A DNA stretch of 64,000 nucleotides from an uncultured Dehalococcoidia bacterium (lineage in GTDB: Bacteria; Chloroflexota; Dehalococcoidia; Lucifugimonadales; Lucifugimonadaceae): NCBI GenBank assembly GCA_951812795.1, contig OX638325.1, positions 372,001 to 436,000 on the forward strand, in the 5' to 3' direction. Position numbers and translations under genes: made by a program. The notes beneath the pieces were generated by a model. That model was not told the DNA's origin and made no database searches. It saw only the letters and a list, made by a program, of their open reading frames with translations. Shown here in pieces: positions 9,207 to 18,054 of the stretch (position 1 is its first letter; every line of letters starts with the position of its first letter).

Positions 9207-9998
9207 TCAGTAAACCGCTGCCGCTCCCCCATCTATATTCACCGCCGTTCCCGAGACGTAGCTCGCGGCACGCGAACACAGAAACGCGATAACATCGCCA
9301 GCTTCTTCCGACTCTCCGACGCGACCGAGCGGTATGCCAGGTCCGTAAGAGGCCCAGTGGTCTTCCAACGTGTACGACGAGTCTTGCGCGGCAGCCACTT
9401 CCCAGTGCCGGCGATTCTGACGACTCTTGATAGACCCGATACAGACCGTATTGACTCGGATGCCGTATTCACCGAACTCCTTCGACCAAGCCTTCGTCAA
9501 CGAGATGCCGGCGGCTCGAGATAACGAGGTAGGCTGCGCTCCACCGGGCGAGGCTTTACCCGCAGCAGTGGTGATGTTGCAGATGGCACCGCAATTTGAT
9601 CGTTTGAGATAGGGCAGAGCGTAGCGCGTCATGAATATCGCACCTTTGACCTTCACCGCAAAATCTGACTCGACAAGTTCATTGGTCATGTCCTCAAATC
9701 GATACGCGTTCCCTTGACCCGCGTTGTTGACCAAAATGTCGATACGACCTAGCTTCTCACCTACGTTTTCGACCGCGCTCTTAACGGCTTCTTCGTCGGA
9801 TACATCAGCCGAAACTGGTATCACTCTGCTACCGGTTGCACTGCCGATCTCCGCCGCGACCGCCTCCAAGTCGGACATGGTGCGTGCGAGGATTGCCACG
9901 CTCGCACCTTCCGCAGCGAATCGTGCGGCCGCGGCCTTGCCGATGCCATCGCTGGCGCCGGTTACGATTGCTACTTTCCCTTTAAGACCAATATCCAT
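9207..9998 (-). CDS. SDR family oxidoreductase with non-canonical active site (copy 2)
   Basis: A 263-residue paralogue of the downstream SDR, nearly collinear along the whole length, so a tandem duplication. It keeps TGASDGIG, NNAG and the FLCSRAASYVSGTAVNIDGG C-terminus. Like its sister it has PTSLSRAAGISLTKAWSKEF where the YxxxK motif should be. Retention of the same substitution in both copies argues that the substitution predates the duplication and is tolerated or functional. ATG 9998 has an AAAGGAAACC site. A 91-bp gap separates the pair, so they are probably one operon. Confidence 0.88.
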   Translation of the reverse strand: MDIGLKGKVAIVTGASDGIGKAAAARFAAEGASVAILARTMSDLEAVAAEIGSATGSRVIPVSADVSDEEAVKSAVENVGEKLGRIDILVNNAGQGNAYRFEDMTNELVESDFAVKVKGAIFMTRYALPYLKRSNCGAICNITTAAGKASPGGAQPTSLSRAAGISLTKAWSKEFGEYGIRVNTVCIGSIKSRQNRRHWEVAAAQDSSYTLEDHWASYGPGIPLGRVGESEEAGDVIAFLCSRAASYVSGTAVNIDGGAAAVY

Positions 9999-10129
9999 AC
10001 CGAGGTTTCCTTTCTCACATCAATGCCTCGTCGGAATGCAATACTGTGGTTTCCATTTGCCGAAGGGGACGTTATACATTATCGTGAAATCTTGACCCGC
10101 GAATAACACCGCCTCTGAGGATCGGCCAA

Positions 10130-11374
10130 TTGACCACCAATCAATCAGCAAACGGCGCAGCATCCGAAGCAGATCTGCTCAACTTCGGCAATCAGCCGGT
10201 TCCGCGGCGCGTGATCTTAGGACCCGGACCGAGTTCAGCCAGTCCGCGCGTCCTCAGAGCGATGTCGCAACCCATAATCGGGTACCTTGACCCCGCATTC
10301 TTCAATATCCTCGATGAAGTTTCCGCGCTGCTCGACCGAGTATTTATTACAAACCAAACCACGATGACTGTCGCTGGCGCCGGATCCGCTGGTATGGAAG
10401 CCGGATTGTCTAGCCTATTGGAACGCGGCGACAAAGCCATCATATGCGTCAACGGCTTCTTCTGCGAACGCCAGATCTTGATGTGCGAACGACTCGGCAT
10501 CGAAGTAGTTCGTGTCGAAACGCCTTACGGAACACCCGTTGATCCGCAAAGGCTGGAAGACGCGCTGAATGCCAATCCCGATACCAAACTTGTGTCCGCC
10601 ATTCACGCCGAGACTTCTGCTGGAGTTCTGCAAGACATCAACACCCTATCCGCAATGGCGCACGACCACGACGCACTCTTCATGACCGATGTCGTAACTT
10701 CGCTCGCGGGAATGCCCGTTGAGTTCGACGCATGGGAGGTCGACTACGCGTACGGCGGATCCCAAAAATGCTTGGCAGCACCCCCCGGCATAAGCCCGGT
10801 AGCAATCTCCGACCGAGCCCTAGACCACATCCGCAACCGGAAATCACTACCTAGTTCGTGGTACCTGGACCTCAACCTCATCGCCGACTATTGGGGTCCC
10901 GACCATGTTCACCATCACACTAGTCCGGTGAGCATGATCTACGGACTGCGCGAAGCGTTGATGCTAGTCGCGGAAGAGGGCCTCGAAACTCGCTGGACAC
11001 GGCACGAAAAGGTCGCGCAAGCACTACGGGCGGGACTTTCGGCACTTCACCTCGATTCACCAGTCGACGACGCAAACCGTCTCAACCAATTGACGGTCGT
11101 GACACTGCCCCACGAAGTAAACGATCAAGAACTACGATCAGCTTTGCTCGACGAGTACTCGATAGAAGTGGGCCGTGGCCTCGGCCAGTTCGCTGGCAAA
11201 GTCATCCGTATCGGACTAATGGGCGAATCCTGTGTTCCTGCGAATGTCTTTGCATTGCTTGGCGCCTTGGAGCACATTCTCCCCAGATTGGGTTACGAAG
11301 TTCCCAGAGGCGAAGCAGTCGCCGCCGCGTCCAAAACCCTCGCCGCCGATCCGGCTCCAGTAGCGACGATCTAG
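10130..11374 (+). CDS. Class V aminotransferase (alanine/serine-glyoxylate aminotransferase-like)
   Basis: PLP enzyme of 414 residues in the AGT/SGAT group, which transfers an amino group from alanine or serine to glyoxylate to form glycine. Seen: LGPGPSSASPRVLRAM near the N-terminus, MEAGLSSLLERGDKA, the aspartate MTDVVTSLAG that contacts the PLP ring, and the Schiff-base lysine in YGGSQKCLAAPPG. The C-terminal domain has YSIEVGRGLGQFAGKVIRIG. The start is TTG 10130 behind GAGG nine bases upstream; no in-frame ATG lies nearby. The neighbouring glycolate oxidase subunits (GlcEF at 12.2-14.8 kb, GlcD at 20.7 kb) produce glyoxylate, which supports this role. Confidence 0.88.
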   Translation: MTTNQSANGAASEADLLNFGNQPVPRRVILGPGPSSASPRVLRAMSQPIIGYLDPAFFNILDEVSALLDRVFITNQTTMTVAGAGSAGMEAGLSSLLERGDKAIICVNGFFCERQILMCERLGIEVVRVETPYGTPVDPQRLEDALNANPDTKLVSAIHAETSAGVLQDINTLSAMAHDHDALFMTDVVTSLAGMPVEFDAWEVDYAYGGSQKCLAAPPGISPVAISDRALDHIRNRKSLPSSWYLDLNLIADYWGPDHVHHHTSPVSMIYGLREALMLVAEEGLETRWTRHEKVAQALRAGLSALHLDSPVDDANRLNQLTVVTLPHEVNDQELRSALLDEYSIEVGRGLGQFAGKVIRIGLMGESCVPANVFALLGALEHILPRLGYEVPRGEAVAAASKTLAADPAPVATI

Positions 11375-11405
11375 GCAACGCGTGGTGCAGATTTGAACGA
11401 ATCGC

Positions 11406-11798
11406 CTAGTGAAATGTCGGTTTTAGCGGTTGGATTTCGATTGGCCCGCGATCAATTGCGTCGAAACTCAAGGAGCTACCTCGCAAGAGTTCCATTCCGA
11501 TCAACGGATGGTCTCCAGTCTCTAATTCTGTGACATCCCGCCAACCGTCGCCCCAAAACACGGTTGCCCGGTATGTGGCCACTTCTTCAATCTCCAAATT
11601 GGCGAATTTCGCGTCGATGGCCATTTGGTATTCGAGTTCAAGTTCCTGCCTTATGGTCTTCAGCAAAATCAGGTGACCCGTAAATCCGGTGTCGATATAG
11701 GCCACGTAAACGTCGGATTTTCCAGTTGGGCCATCGACGTAGATCCGGTACATCGGCAGCAATTGTCCGCGAATTTCCCGGACGTAACCCATTGTCAT
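11406..11798 (-). CDS. Clan AA retropepsin-like aspartic protease
   Basis: Small protein of 130 residues with the single-domain aspartic protease pattern: the catalytic motif YIDTGFTGHLIL (D-T-G) and the hydrophobic-hydrophobic-Gly element HPLIGMELL followed by a beta strand LSFDAID. Such proteins would work as homodimers, one aspartate per subunit. It overlaps the upstream gene by four bases (ATGA), so the two are translationally coupled. A second start is possible two codons in (MGYVREI). The native substrate of bacterial members is unknown. Confidence 0.82.
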   Translation of the reverse strand: MTMGYVREIRGQLLPMYRIYVDGPTGKSDVYVAYIDTGFTGHLILLKTIRQELELEYQMAIDAKFANLEIEEVATYRATVFWGDGWRDVTELETGDHPLIGMELLRGSSLSFDAIDRGPIEIQPLKPTFH

Positions 11799-12169
11799 TT
11801 ACCGAACTCTTCACGGCGGTCTGCAAGCTGGTGCGTGGGAAATCCAATTCGATCCGCCCGAAGTCGTTGTTCCTCGTCACGAACGATTTGCTCAAACTCG
11901 GCAGGGACTGCGCCAATGTACTCCGAAACCATGATGATATGCCGCAGTTGGAAAATGACCGCATCCGGAACGCGGGATCGTAAAACCTCGGAAATATCGT
12001 CGGTGTCGCCGATCTCCCATTCGAGAGATTTCCCATCGATAGCAACGTATCGGCCCTTATCGGCCTCGGTGAGTTGGTGTTGTATGTGATCGAAATAATG
12101 AGACTTGGCGCGATCCGTCGCGACTCTGATCTCTTCCTCAGTTGGATTGCGGTACCTAGTCATAAACAA
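11795..12169 (-). CDS. DUF5678-like small protein coupled to the aspartic protease
   Basis: Protein of 124 residues, probably cytoplasmic. The central part KGRYVAIDGKSLEWEIGDTD followed by DISEVLRSRVPDAVIFQLRHI resembles DUF5678, a short domain of unknown function. The C-terminal third (EFEQIVRDEEQRLRADRIGF) is charged and helical. DUF5678 genes are often found next to clan AA aspartic proteases, and here the stop overlaps the protease start by four bases. This two-gene unit lies 62 bases downstream of glcF on the same strand, and its own AGGAGG site precedes ATG 12169. The DUF assignment is by pattern memory and moderately sure. Confidence 0.62.
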   Translation of the reverse strand: MFMTRYRNPTEEEIRVATDRAKSHYFDHIQHQLTEADKGRYVAIDGKSLEWEIGDTDDISEVLRSRVPDAVIFQLRHIIMVSEYIGAVPAEFEQIVRDEEQRLRADRIGFPTHQLADRREEFGK

Positions 12170-12231
12170 ATCCTCCTAAAATTTCAAAATCGACGTGCTT
12201 TACACGTCACCACGACAAAGGTGGTCCGTGC

Positions 12232-13542
12232 CTACTCGTAATCCCCACCAACCCGATAAGCCTCATCCAACAAATCCACAACATACCTGACCTCGACATC
12301 GGCTTCCGCCCGCTCCAGAGCGTTCGTCAACTGGAGCGCACATCCAGGGTTGCCGGTAGCCATGTATTTCGCTCCGCTTGCAATGATGTTGCTCGCCTTG
12401 CGATTACCAAGTCTCATCGACATATCCCGTTGGGAAATTGAGTATGTCCCAGCAGAGCCGCAACACACGGAAGGTTCCGCCATATCGACCAATTCGACGC
12501 CGGGTATCGATCGGAGCAGGTCCCTCGGTGGGTCGCTGACGTGTTGCGTTGATAACAAGTGACACGGGTCTTGGAAAACTACCTTGGCTTTGATTCGGCC
12601 CGTCGGAGCATCCCAACCGTACTCGTCCAGCAATTCGTGGACGTCTCTAGTCTTGCTCGCCAACTCCTCGGCCTTCTCGTCGCCGTCCAATAGTTCGCCG
12701 TACTCTTTCATCGTCGAGCCGCAACCAGCGGAGGATGAAACGACCGCATCGGGGTTCATTGAGAGCAGGGCGGAGGTATTGTTGGCCGCCATCTCCCGCG
12801 CCGTAGCCCGTTCCCCGGCGTACATGTTCAACGAACCGCAACAACCCTGTCCTGCTGGGAGATGCACTTCGAATCCGTTATGAACTAGCACCCGGATCGT
12901 AGATTCCATCGTCTCGGAGTGCATCATCGACATCACACAACCACCCAATACCGCGACCCGTGCCTTGATTGGCCCTTTGGGTTTTAAGACCCTACCGTCG
13001 GCGACAAAGAAATCCTCACCCATCGGCGGTAGCGATTCATCAAGGTACCCGTATCTGTCCGGCAGTGCCTTCATCACGCCGATCTTTTTGGTCAGGTCTC
13101 GTGCTCCAGAGCGTTGGTAAAAACGTGTCATCTTGCCAAAGGTCCGCATCAACTTGGGTTTCGGCAACAGCCGGTTGAACCCGATCTCGCGGGCGAAACG
13201 CTCCCGCCACGGACGCTTGACGCGCGACTTCATTTCGGCGCGTGTAGCCATCATGATCCGACCGTAGGGGACACCTGAAGGGCATGCCACCTCACATGCC
13301 CGACATTGCAAGCAGAGATCCCAATGGCGAGTGACTGTCGGCGTCATCTCAACGCGGCCTTCGTTCACCGCCTTCATCAACGTAAGGCGACCCCGAGGCG
13401 ACTCGGCCTCCAGACCCGTCTCAAGGTAGGTAGGGCACGCGTTCAGACAGAAACCGCATTGCACGCACTTGTAGAGATCATCCTCGGAAGGCGCGTGTTC
13501 GGTGACAAACCCTCGTTCGGGCGCTGTCGGTGTTGATTTCAA
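12232..13542 (-). CDS. glcF: Glycolate oxidase iron-sulfur subunit
   Basis: Electron-transfer subunit of the glycolate oxidase complex, 436 residues. Two 4Fe-4S motifs sit near the N-terminus: CVQCGFCLNACPTY and CLQCRACEVACPSGVPYG. Two CCG domains follow, with GQGCCGSLNMY, then DPCHLLSTQH and SVCCGSAGTY. This architecture is standard for GlcF and the related LutA/GlpC proteins. It lies 16 bases after glcE, in one operon. The FAD subunit GlcD is encoded separately at 20.65 kb. The complex would oxidise glycolate or a similar 2-hydroxy acid and pass electrons to the quinone pool. Confidence 0.93.
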   Translation of the reverse strand: MKSTPTAPERGFVTEHAPSEDDLYKCVQCGFCLNACPTYLETGLEAESPRGRLTLMKAVNEGRVEMTPTVTRHWDLCLQCRACEVACPSGVPYGRIMMATRAEMKSRVKRPWRERFAREIGFNRLLPKPKLMRTFGKMTRFYQRSGARDLTKKIGVMKALPDRYGYLDESLPPMGEDFFVADGRVLKPKGPIKARVAVLGGCVMSMMHSETMESTIRVLVHNGFEVHLPAGQGCCGSLNMYAGERATAREMAANNTSALLSMNPDAVVSSSAGCGSTMKEYGELLDGDEKAEELASKTRDVHELLDEYGWDAPTGRIKAKVVFQDPCHLLSTQHVSDPPRDLLRSIPGVELVDMAEPSVCCGSAGTYSISQRDMSMRLGNRKASNIIASGAKYMATGNPGCALQLTNALERAEADVEVRYVVDLLDEAYRVGGDYE

Positions 13543-13558
13543 TCGGATTATCCAGCGT

Positions 13559-14842
13559 TCAAATCTTGAATGCGAATCGCCCCGGATTCAATATCCGATG
13601 CGGGTCGAACTGCTTCTTCATATTCTTCATGATTTGGGCCGACGATGCGTCGATGCCAAAAACGTCGATATCACTCTTTACCTCAACCGGGCATTGCTCA
13701 ACCATCAAAGAACCGCCAACGTCGCGAACCATGCTCGTCGCATCGTTGACGAATGTGATTGCCTCGGGATTACCGATTTCCTCGACGTTGAACTGCATCG
13801 AACCGTAACCGACATCGAATATCGTCGATGTGTGCGGCACTTGGGTTCGACCGAGTAGTCTCTCAAACCGGCTTATCAAATCGCCGCACACTGAAGGTTT
13901 CGCCGCTACTCGGACCCTTACCGTAGCGTTACTACCAGTCGCGTCGGCATAAGTCCAAACATCGGCTTCTGACACTCCAGACAATACTTCGTAGCCGGAT
14001 GCCGGAACAGTGCCGGCCAAACCAGTCAGTTCATTCACCTGACGAATCAATGCCGCTTTCGAACCGGCTACTTGAACCAACATCAAATATCCCGTGCCGT
14101 CGGATGTGACCTCGGCATCCATGTGCCGATCGGCCGCCAACTCTCGTATCGCTCCTACCGCTGCCGAACCTGAATACAGCCGCGCTGCTTCCATCGTCAC
14201 GTTGACGTTGCTGACATCGGACGCTGCATTTGCAGCCGCGCTTAACCGATCGAACCACATCGCGACTGTTTGAGTTCGCTCTGCAATCGGAATCAACTTG
14301 ATGGCCACGCTAACTATGACGCCAAGAGAGCCGAACGCCCCCGTGTGCAGACGATGGAGGTCGTAGCCTTGGACATTCTTGACGACTCGGCCACCGGTTT
14401 TCGTTGGCGTCCCGTCGGCAAGCACTACGGACATGCCGATGATCCAATCCCGGATGCCGCCAAACCTCGGTGCCAGGCGACTTGGTGCATTTGATGCCAC
14501 GGAACCGCCAATCGTCGCCTCCGAAGGCCGCATGATTTCAAACGGCAATCGTTGGTTCGACTCCGCCAGCATCGAAGACAGTTCGCTGATCTTCACACCG
14601 GCATCGCACACCACCGTCATGTCGCCGGCGACGTGTTCAACGTTTGATTTCACTCCAGAGAGATCAAGCGCGACATCGTATTGCGTCGGGACGTTCCCAA
14701 TCGCCATACGCGTTCCGCCGCCCCAAGGTACAACCTTCTTGCCCTGACCAAAAAGCTCAGACAGGTGCAATGCCACGTCTGACTTTTGGGTCGGACAGAC
14801 GACGGCCCCGGGAATTAACCCGTCAACTCGGAAATCGCGCAA
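13559..14842 (-). CDS. glcE: Glycolate oxidase FAD-binding subunit GlcE
   Basis: FAD-binding PCMH-type protein of 427 residues, the second flavoprotein-like subunit of glycolate oxidase. Seen: VVPWGGGTRMAIG (pyrophosphate loop), the segment EATIGGSVASNAPS, and GGRVVKNVQGYDLHRLHTG with FGSLGVIVSVAIKL. The short C-terminal region ending HRILNPGRF is typical. The only usable start is TTG 14842, because an in-frame TAA lies just upstream. The TTG is seven bases after the stop of the VOC gene, so translation is probably coupled. GlcF follows immediately. Confidence 0.92.
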   Translation of the reverse strand: MRDFRVDGLIPGAVVCPTQKSDVALHLSELFGQGKKVVPWGGGTRMAIGNVPTQYDVALDLSGVKSNVEHVAGDMTVVCDAGVKISELSSMLAESNQRLPFEIMRPSEATIGGSVASNAPSRLAPRFGGIRDWIIGMSVVLADGTPTKTGGRVVKNVQGYDLHRLHTGAFGSLGVIVSVAIKLIPIAERTQTVAMWFDRLSAAANAASDVSNVNVTMEAARLYSGSAAVGAIRELAADRHMDAEVTSDGTGYLMLVQVAGSKAALIRQVNELTGLAGTVPASGYEVLSGVSEADVWTYADATGSNATVRVRVAAKPSVCGDLISRFERLLGRTQVPHTSTIFDVGYGSMQFNVEEIGNPEAITFVNDATSMVRDVGGSLMVEQCPVEVKSDIDVFGIDASSAQIMKNMKKQFDPHRILNPGRFAFKI

Positions 14843-14849
14843 TCCAGAT

Positions 14850-15272
14850 CTAATTCTCGGAGGCGTCCATGCTTACCTGCCAACCTATGCCGTACTTGTC
14901 GATGCACGATCCAAAATAGGCGCCCCAGAACATTTCGCCTAGCGGCATCGTGACCTGCCCATCATCCGACATCGCAGCGAACACTTCGTCGGCATCGTCT
15001 CGGCTCGTAGCCGAGTAGGAGATCGAAAAGTTATTGCCGGATACTTTGGACGACGAAAATGGCGGCGGTACATCCGAGCCCATCAACATCGATGAGCCGA
15101 TCGGATAGGCAACGTGCATCACTTGATCAAGCGCGTCCTCGTTCACACCCATATCGTCTGGGCCCTCTCTGAACGTGCTGATCGACTCAAACTCGCCACC
15201 GAAGACTGTGCGGTAAAACTCGAAGACCTCGCGACAGTTGCCGTTGAAGTGCAGGTAGATTGTTAGGCTCAA
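14850..15272 (-). CDS. VOC/PhnB-like protein
   Basis: A 140-residue single protein of the glyoxalase/VOC superfamily, PhnB subgroup. The opening MSLTIYLHFNGNCREVFEFY, then RTVFGGEF, and the ending GSCIDKYGIGWQVSM are diagnostic of PhnB-type proteins (gene 3-demethylubiquinone methyltransferase-like fold). These proteins usually form dimers and many have no known function. It is the first gene of the apparent unit running into glcE and glcF, and ATG 15272 follows a GAGGAG site. Its link to glycolate oxidation is positional only. Confidence 0.85.
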   Translation of the reverse strand: MSLTIYLHFNGNCREVFEFYRTVFGGEFESISTFREGPDDMGVNEDALDQVMHVAYPIGSSMLMGSDVPPPFSSSKVSGNNFSISYSATSRDDADEVFAAMSDDGQVTMPLGEMFWGAYFGSCIDKYGIGWQVSMDASEN

Positions 15273-15290
15273 GACAGACTCCTCGTGTCG

Positions 15291-16301
15291 TTAACGTAGT
15301 GAACTAGTGTAATCCTGGTTGTAAGTGCCCTTTACCTCTGAGAAGGTCGTCCTGACCGCCTCGCTCGCCGCCGTCGCTTCATCGAGCGCTTCCTGCGGAA
15401 CGTTCTCATGCCACGCCTCCAGATTCGACTGAATGTGCTCAACCGTGTGAGCACCCATGATGCACACCGTAACGGCCGGGTTGCTGACCACCCAGCGCGA
15501 AGTCAACGCGTTCATCGAAACCCCGTATTTCTTCGCGATAGCGACGATCTTCTCGACGACGTCGAAATTGGCTTGGGACCAGTACGTGTTTCGGAACGAT
15601 TGATAGTGCCTGAAATCTGGCGAAAATCGGCTGCCCGGTTCGGCCTGGAAGTGCAGATCCTGACCGAGCAGTAAACCGCCGGCTCTCGGCGAGAACGCCA
15701 TGACACCGAAACCGTACTCTTTGCAGACCGGAAACAGCTCACGTTCGGGATCTCTGGCCAACAAGCTATACCGAGTTTGCACACAATCGAAACGGCGGAC
15801 CCCTAACTTTTCCGCTTGCCACAAAGCTTCCACGAGTTGAAAAGCAGCGAAGTTAGCCACGCCGATATACCGAGCCTTTCCAGATTGGACGATATCGCTG
15901 TACGCAAGCACAAACTCATCAATCGGCACATCAGGCGGGAAGTCGTGGATCTGGTAGAGGTCGATGTAATCAGTCTTCAAACGACGCAACGAATCGTCGA
16001 TCGCCTGCATCGCATACTTGCGACTGACTTGGCGGTCGTTCGGCCCGAGGCCAATACGTCCGTTACCCTTGCTCGCCAAAATGACATCGTATCGTCGTCC
16101 CTGCATGAACTTCCCGACGTACGTCTCCGAGCGCCCTTCTTCGTAAACGTTGGCGGTATCGATGAAGTTCACGCCGCCGTCGAACGTCGCAGCCATGACT
16201 CGGAGCGATTCCGCTTCATCCATTTGCCCGCCGAAATTATCACCGCCCATGCAATACTCAGAAACCTTCAGCCCAGTTCTGCCAAGTCTTACGTAGTTCA
16301 T
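15291..16301 (-). CDS. Aldo/keto reductase (tandem copy 1)
   Basis: NADPH-dependent oxidoreductase of 336 residues with a TIM-barrel fold. The catalytic tetrad is visible as D in NFIDTANVY, Y in the same segment, K in VILASKGNG, and H in YQIHDFPPD. The coenzyme-binding part includes SRWVVSNPAVTVCIMGAHT. An upstream extension to 16415 exists, but ATG 16301 has an AAAGGGAACC site and begins MNYVRLGRTGLKVSEYCMGG, like its sister. The next gene at 16363 is a close paralogue. Substrate is likely a sugar, aldehyde or ketone, not further resolved. Confidence 0.9.
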   Translation of the reverse strand: MNYVRLGRTGLKVSEYCMGGDNFGGQMDEAESLRVMAATFDGGVNFIDTANVYEEGRSETYVGKFMQGRRYDVILASKGNGRIGLGPNDRQVSRKYAMQAIDDSLRRLKTDYIDLYQIHDFPPDVPIDEFVLAYSDIVQSGKARYIGVANFAAFQLVEALWQAEKLGVRRFDCVQTRYSLLARDPERELFPVCKEYGFGVMAFSPRAGGLLLGQDLHFQAEPGSRFSPDFRHYQSFRNTYWSQANFDVVEKIVAIAKKYGVSMNALTSRWVVSNPAVTVCIMGAHTVEHIQSNLEAWHENVPQEALDEATAASEAVRTTFSEVKGTYNQDYTSSLR

Positions 16302-16362
16302 GGTTCCCTTTTCGAAGCCGATTGATCCGGCCAGCTGACTTGATGAAGCCCTGCGTCGACCC

Positions 16363-17334
16363 CTAAACCTGAGCGTAAGCGGTCCTGACCGCCTCGCTCG
16401 CCGCCGTCGCCTCATCGAGTGCCTCCTGTGGCACGTCCTCTTCCCATGCCAACAGATTCGACCTCAACTGCTCCTCGGTGCGGGCCCCAACGATGCATGA
16501 AGTCACAACCGGATTACTGATCACCCATCGCAACGCCAACGCGTTGGCGGAGACACCGTACCGTTCACCAATAGCGAGGATCTCCTCCAACGCCGCAAAC
16601 ATCGGATCCGACCAATACGTATTGCGATACCACTCCGACGCCCGGAAATCGTCGGAGAAACGACCACCAGATTCGGCTTCGTAATTCCGATGCTTACCCA
16701 ATAAGAACCCACCTGCCTGCGGAGAGTAGGGGATTACTCCGACGCCGTACTGAGCGCATACCGGAAACAATTCACGCTCGGGATCCCGCCTCAACAAGTT
16801 GTACTGTGGCTGCACGCAATCGAACCGTCGCGCCACTAGCGTGTCAGCCTCCCATAATGCCTCGACTAACTGATATCCAGCGAAATTCGACACGCCAATG
16901 TAACGCGCCTTCCCCGACTCAACAACATCGCTGTAAGCCTGCACAAACTCATCCACAGGCACATCTGCCGGAAACGAGTGAATCTGATACAGATCCACGT
17001 AGTCAGTATTCAACCGCCGCAACGAGTCATCAATCGCTTGCATCACGTATTTGCGGCTAACGAACTGATCATTCGGGCCGTCCCCGACGCGACTGTTCCC
17101 TTTAGTTGCAAGAATCACATCGTATCGACGGCCCTGAATGAACTTTCCAACTATCGGCTCCGACCGTCCATCCATATACGAATTCGCCGTATCGATGAAG
17201 TTCACACCACCATCGAACGCCGTACCCATGATCCGTAACGCCTCCGACTCACCCGTCTGCCCACCGAAGTTATCCGCTCCGATGCAGTACTCCGACACCT
17301 TCATGCCGGTTCTGCCAAGTCGCACGTAGTTCAT
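16363..17334 (-). CDS. Aldo/keto reductase (tandem copy 2)
   Basis: Protein of 323 residues, highly similar to the downstream copy over its whole length. Catalytic residues are in FIDTANSYMDGRSEP, VILATKGNSRVG and DLYQIHSFPADVP. The end TCIVGARTEEQLRSNLLAWE matches the cofactor-binding and dimer region. Its ATG overlaps the stop of the GIY-YIG gene upstream by four bases (ATGA), so these two are translationally coupled. Tandem duplication with copy 1 is clear. A third, more distant AKR is at 18055. Confidence 0.9.
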   Translation of the reverse strand: MNYVRLGRTGMKVSEYCIGADNFGGQTGESEALRIMGTAFDGGVNFIDTANSYMDGRSEPIVGKFIQGRRYDVILATKGNSRVGDGPNDQFVSRKYVMQAIDDSLRRLNTDYVDLYQIHSFPADVPVDEFVQAYSDVVESGKARYIGVSNFAGYQLVEALWEADTLVARRFDCVQPQYNLLRRDPERELFPVCAQYGVGVIPYSPQAGGFLLGKHRNYEAESGGRFSDDFRASEWYRNTYWSDPMFAALEEILAIGERYGVSANALALRWVISNPVVTSCIVGARTEEQLRSNLLAWEEDVPQEALDEATAASEAVRTAYAQV

Positions 17335-18050
17335 ATGGTTTCCTTATGGTTTTTCACAGAACATTTCGCTTCCCGTCTGTGCGCATCGGGTAGCGATGAC
17401 GTTTGCTTGACCGCGTCTTGCAAATCATCGAGGAAGGACGGTTTGTATATCTTTTTGCCTACAAAGTCGACGTTCCAAAGTCCTGACTTGGCAAGATTTT
17501 CGTGATTGCGTTTCACATCACAAGGATTGACACGGTGCCTCCCAAGCCAAGATGACGACTGTTTATCGGACGCGGATCCGTGAAAGTCGCTGAGTAACGC
17601 AATCGCGTTCTTCTCGACTCTTTGGCGCTTTATGTGACCGTCGTCGCCGTCTATCCGGACCCACAAGAACCGCGTCTTGCCCATATGGTCGGTGATGCAG
17701 GCTGAATGACGATGGTCAAGATCTTCTCTCGAAATGCCGTTGCGAATCAACAGAGCGGCGTTAATGTGGTCGCGGAAAACCGACCTACCGTTAAACATCA
17801 AGTGCTCAAACAATCGGGTCCAAATGGTGCTCCGAGAATTCGCCCTCAAACCATGCGTTCCGATACGAACAACCCGCAAAGAAGCAGATTCGCAGCGGGT
17901 CTCACCAGGTTCGAAGATGAAATATACGCCTTTGTCACACGGCGAAATAACTGAAGCAAAATCCCGGAGCAGATGCTGTCCGCCGACCCGTTCCTCGAGT
18001 TCCTCCATCAAATCGTAGAAACGCGCTGTATCTTTTAGGCGTTGAGACAA
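17331..18050 (-). CDS. GIY-YIG-type nuclease domain protein
   Basis: Protein of 239 residues. The N-terminal half has DKGVYFIFEPGETR, then LRVVRIGTHGL, a form of the GIY-YIG signature (GVY...RIG), followed by the conserved arginine in IWTRLFEHL and SVFRDHINAAL. A later glutamate in VEKNAIALLSDF fits the metal-binding residue. The C-terminal part has SSWLGRHRVNP and SGLWNVDFVGK, also seen in this family of stand-alone GIY-YIG proteins. Function is unknown; DNA or RNA cleavage is expected if the domain is active. Unusually, the gene lies inside a run of aldo/keto reductase genes and overlaps one by four bases. Confidence 0.72.
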   Translation of the reverse strand: MSQRLKDTARFYDLMEELEERVGGQHLLRDFASVISPCDKGVYFIFEPGETRCESASLRVVRIGTHGLRANSRSTIWTRLFEHLMFNGRSVFRDHINAALLIRNGISREDLDHRHSACITDHMGKTRFLWVRIDGDDGHIKRQRVEKNAIALLSDFHGSASDKQSSSWLGRHRVNPCDVKRNHENLAKSGLWNVDFVGKKIYKPSFLDDLQDAVKQTSSLPDAHRREAKCSVKNHKETI

Positions 18051-18054
18051 TGAA

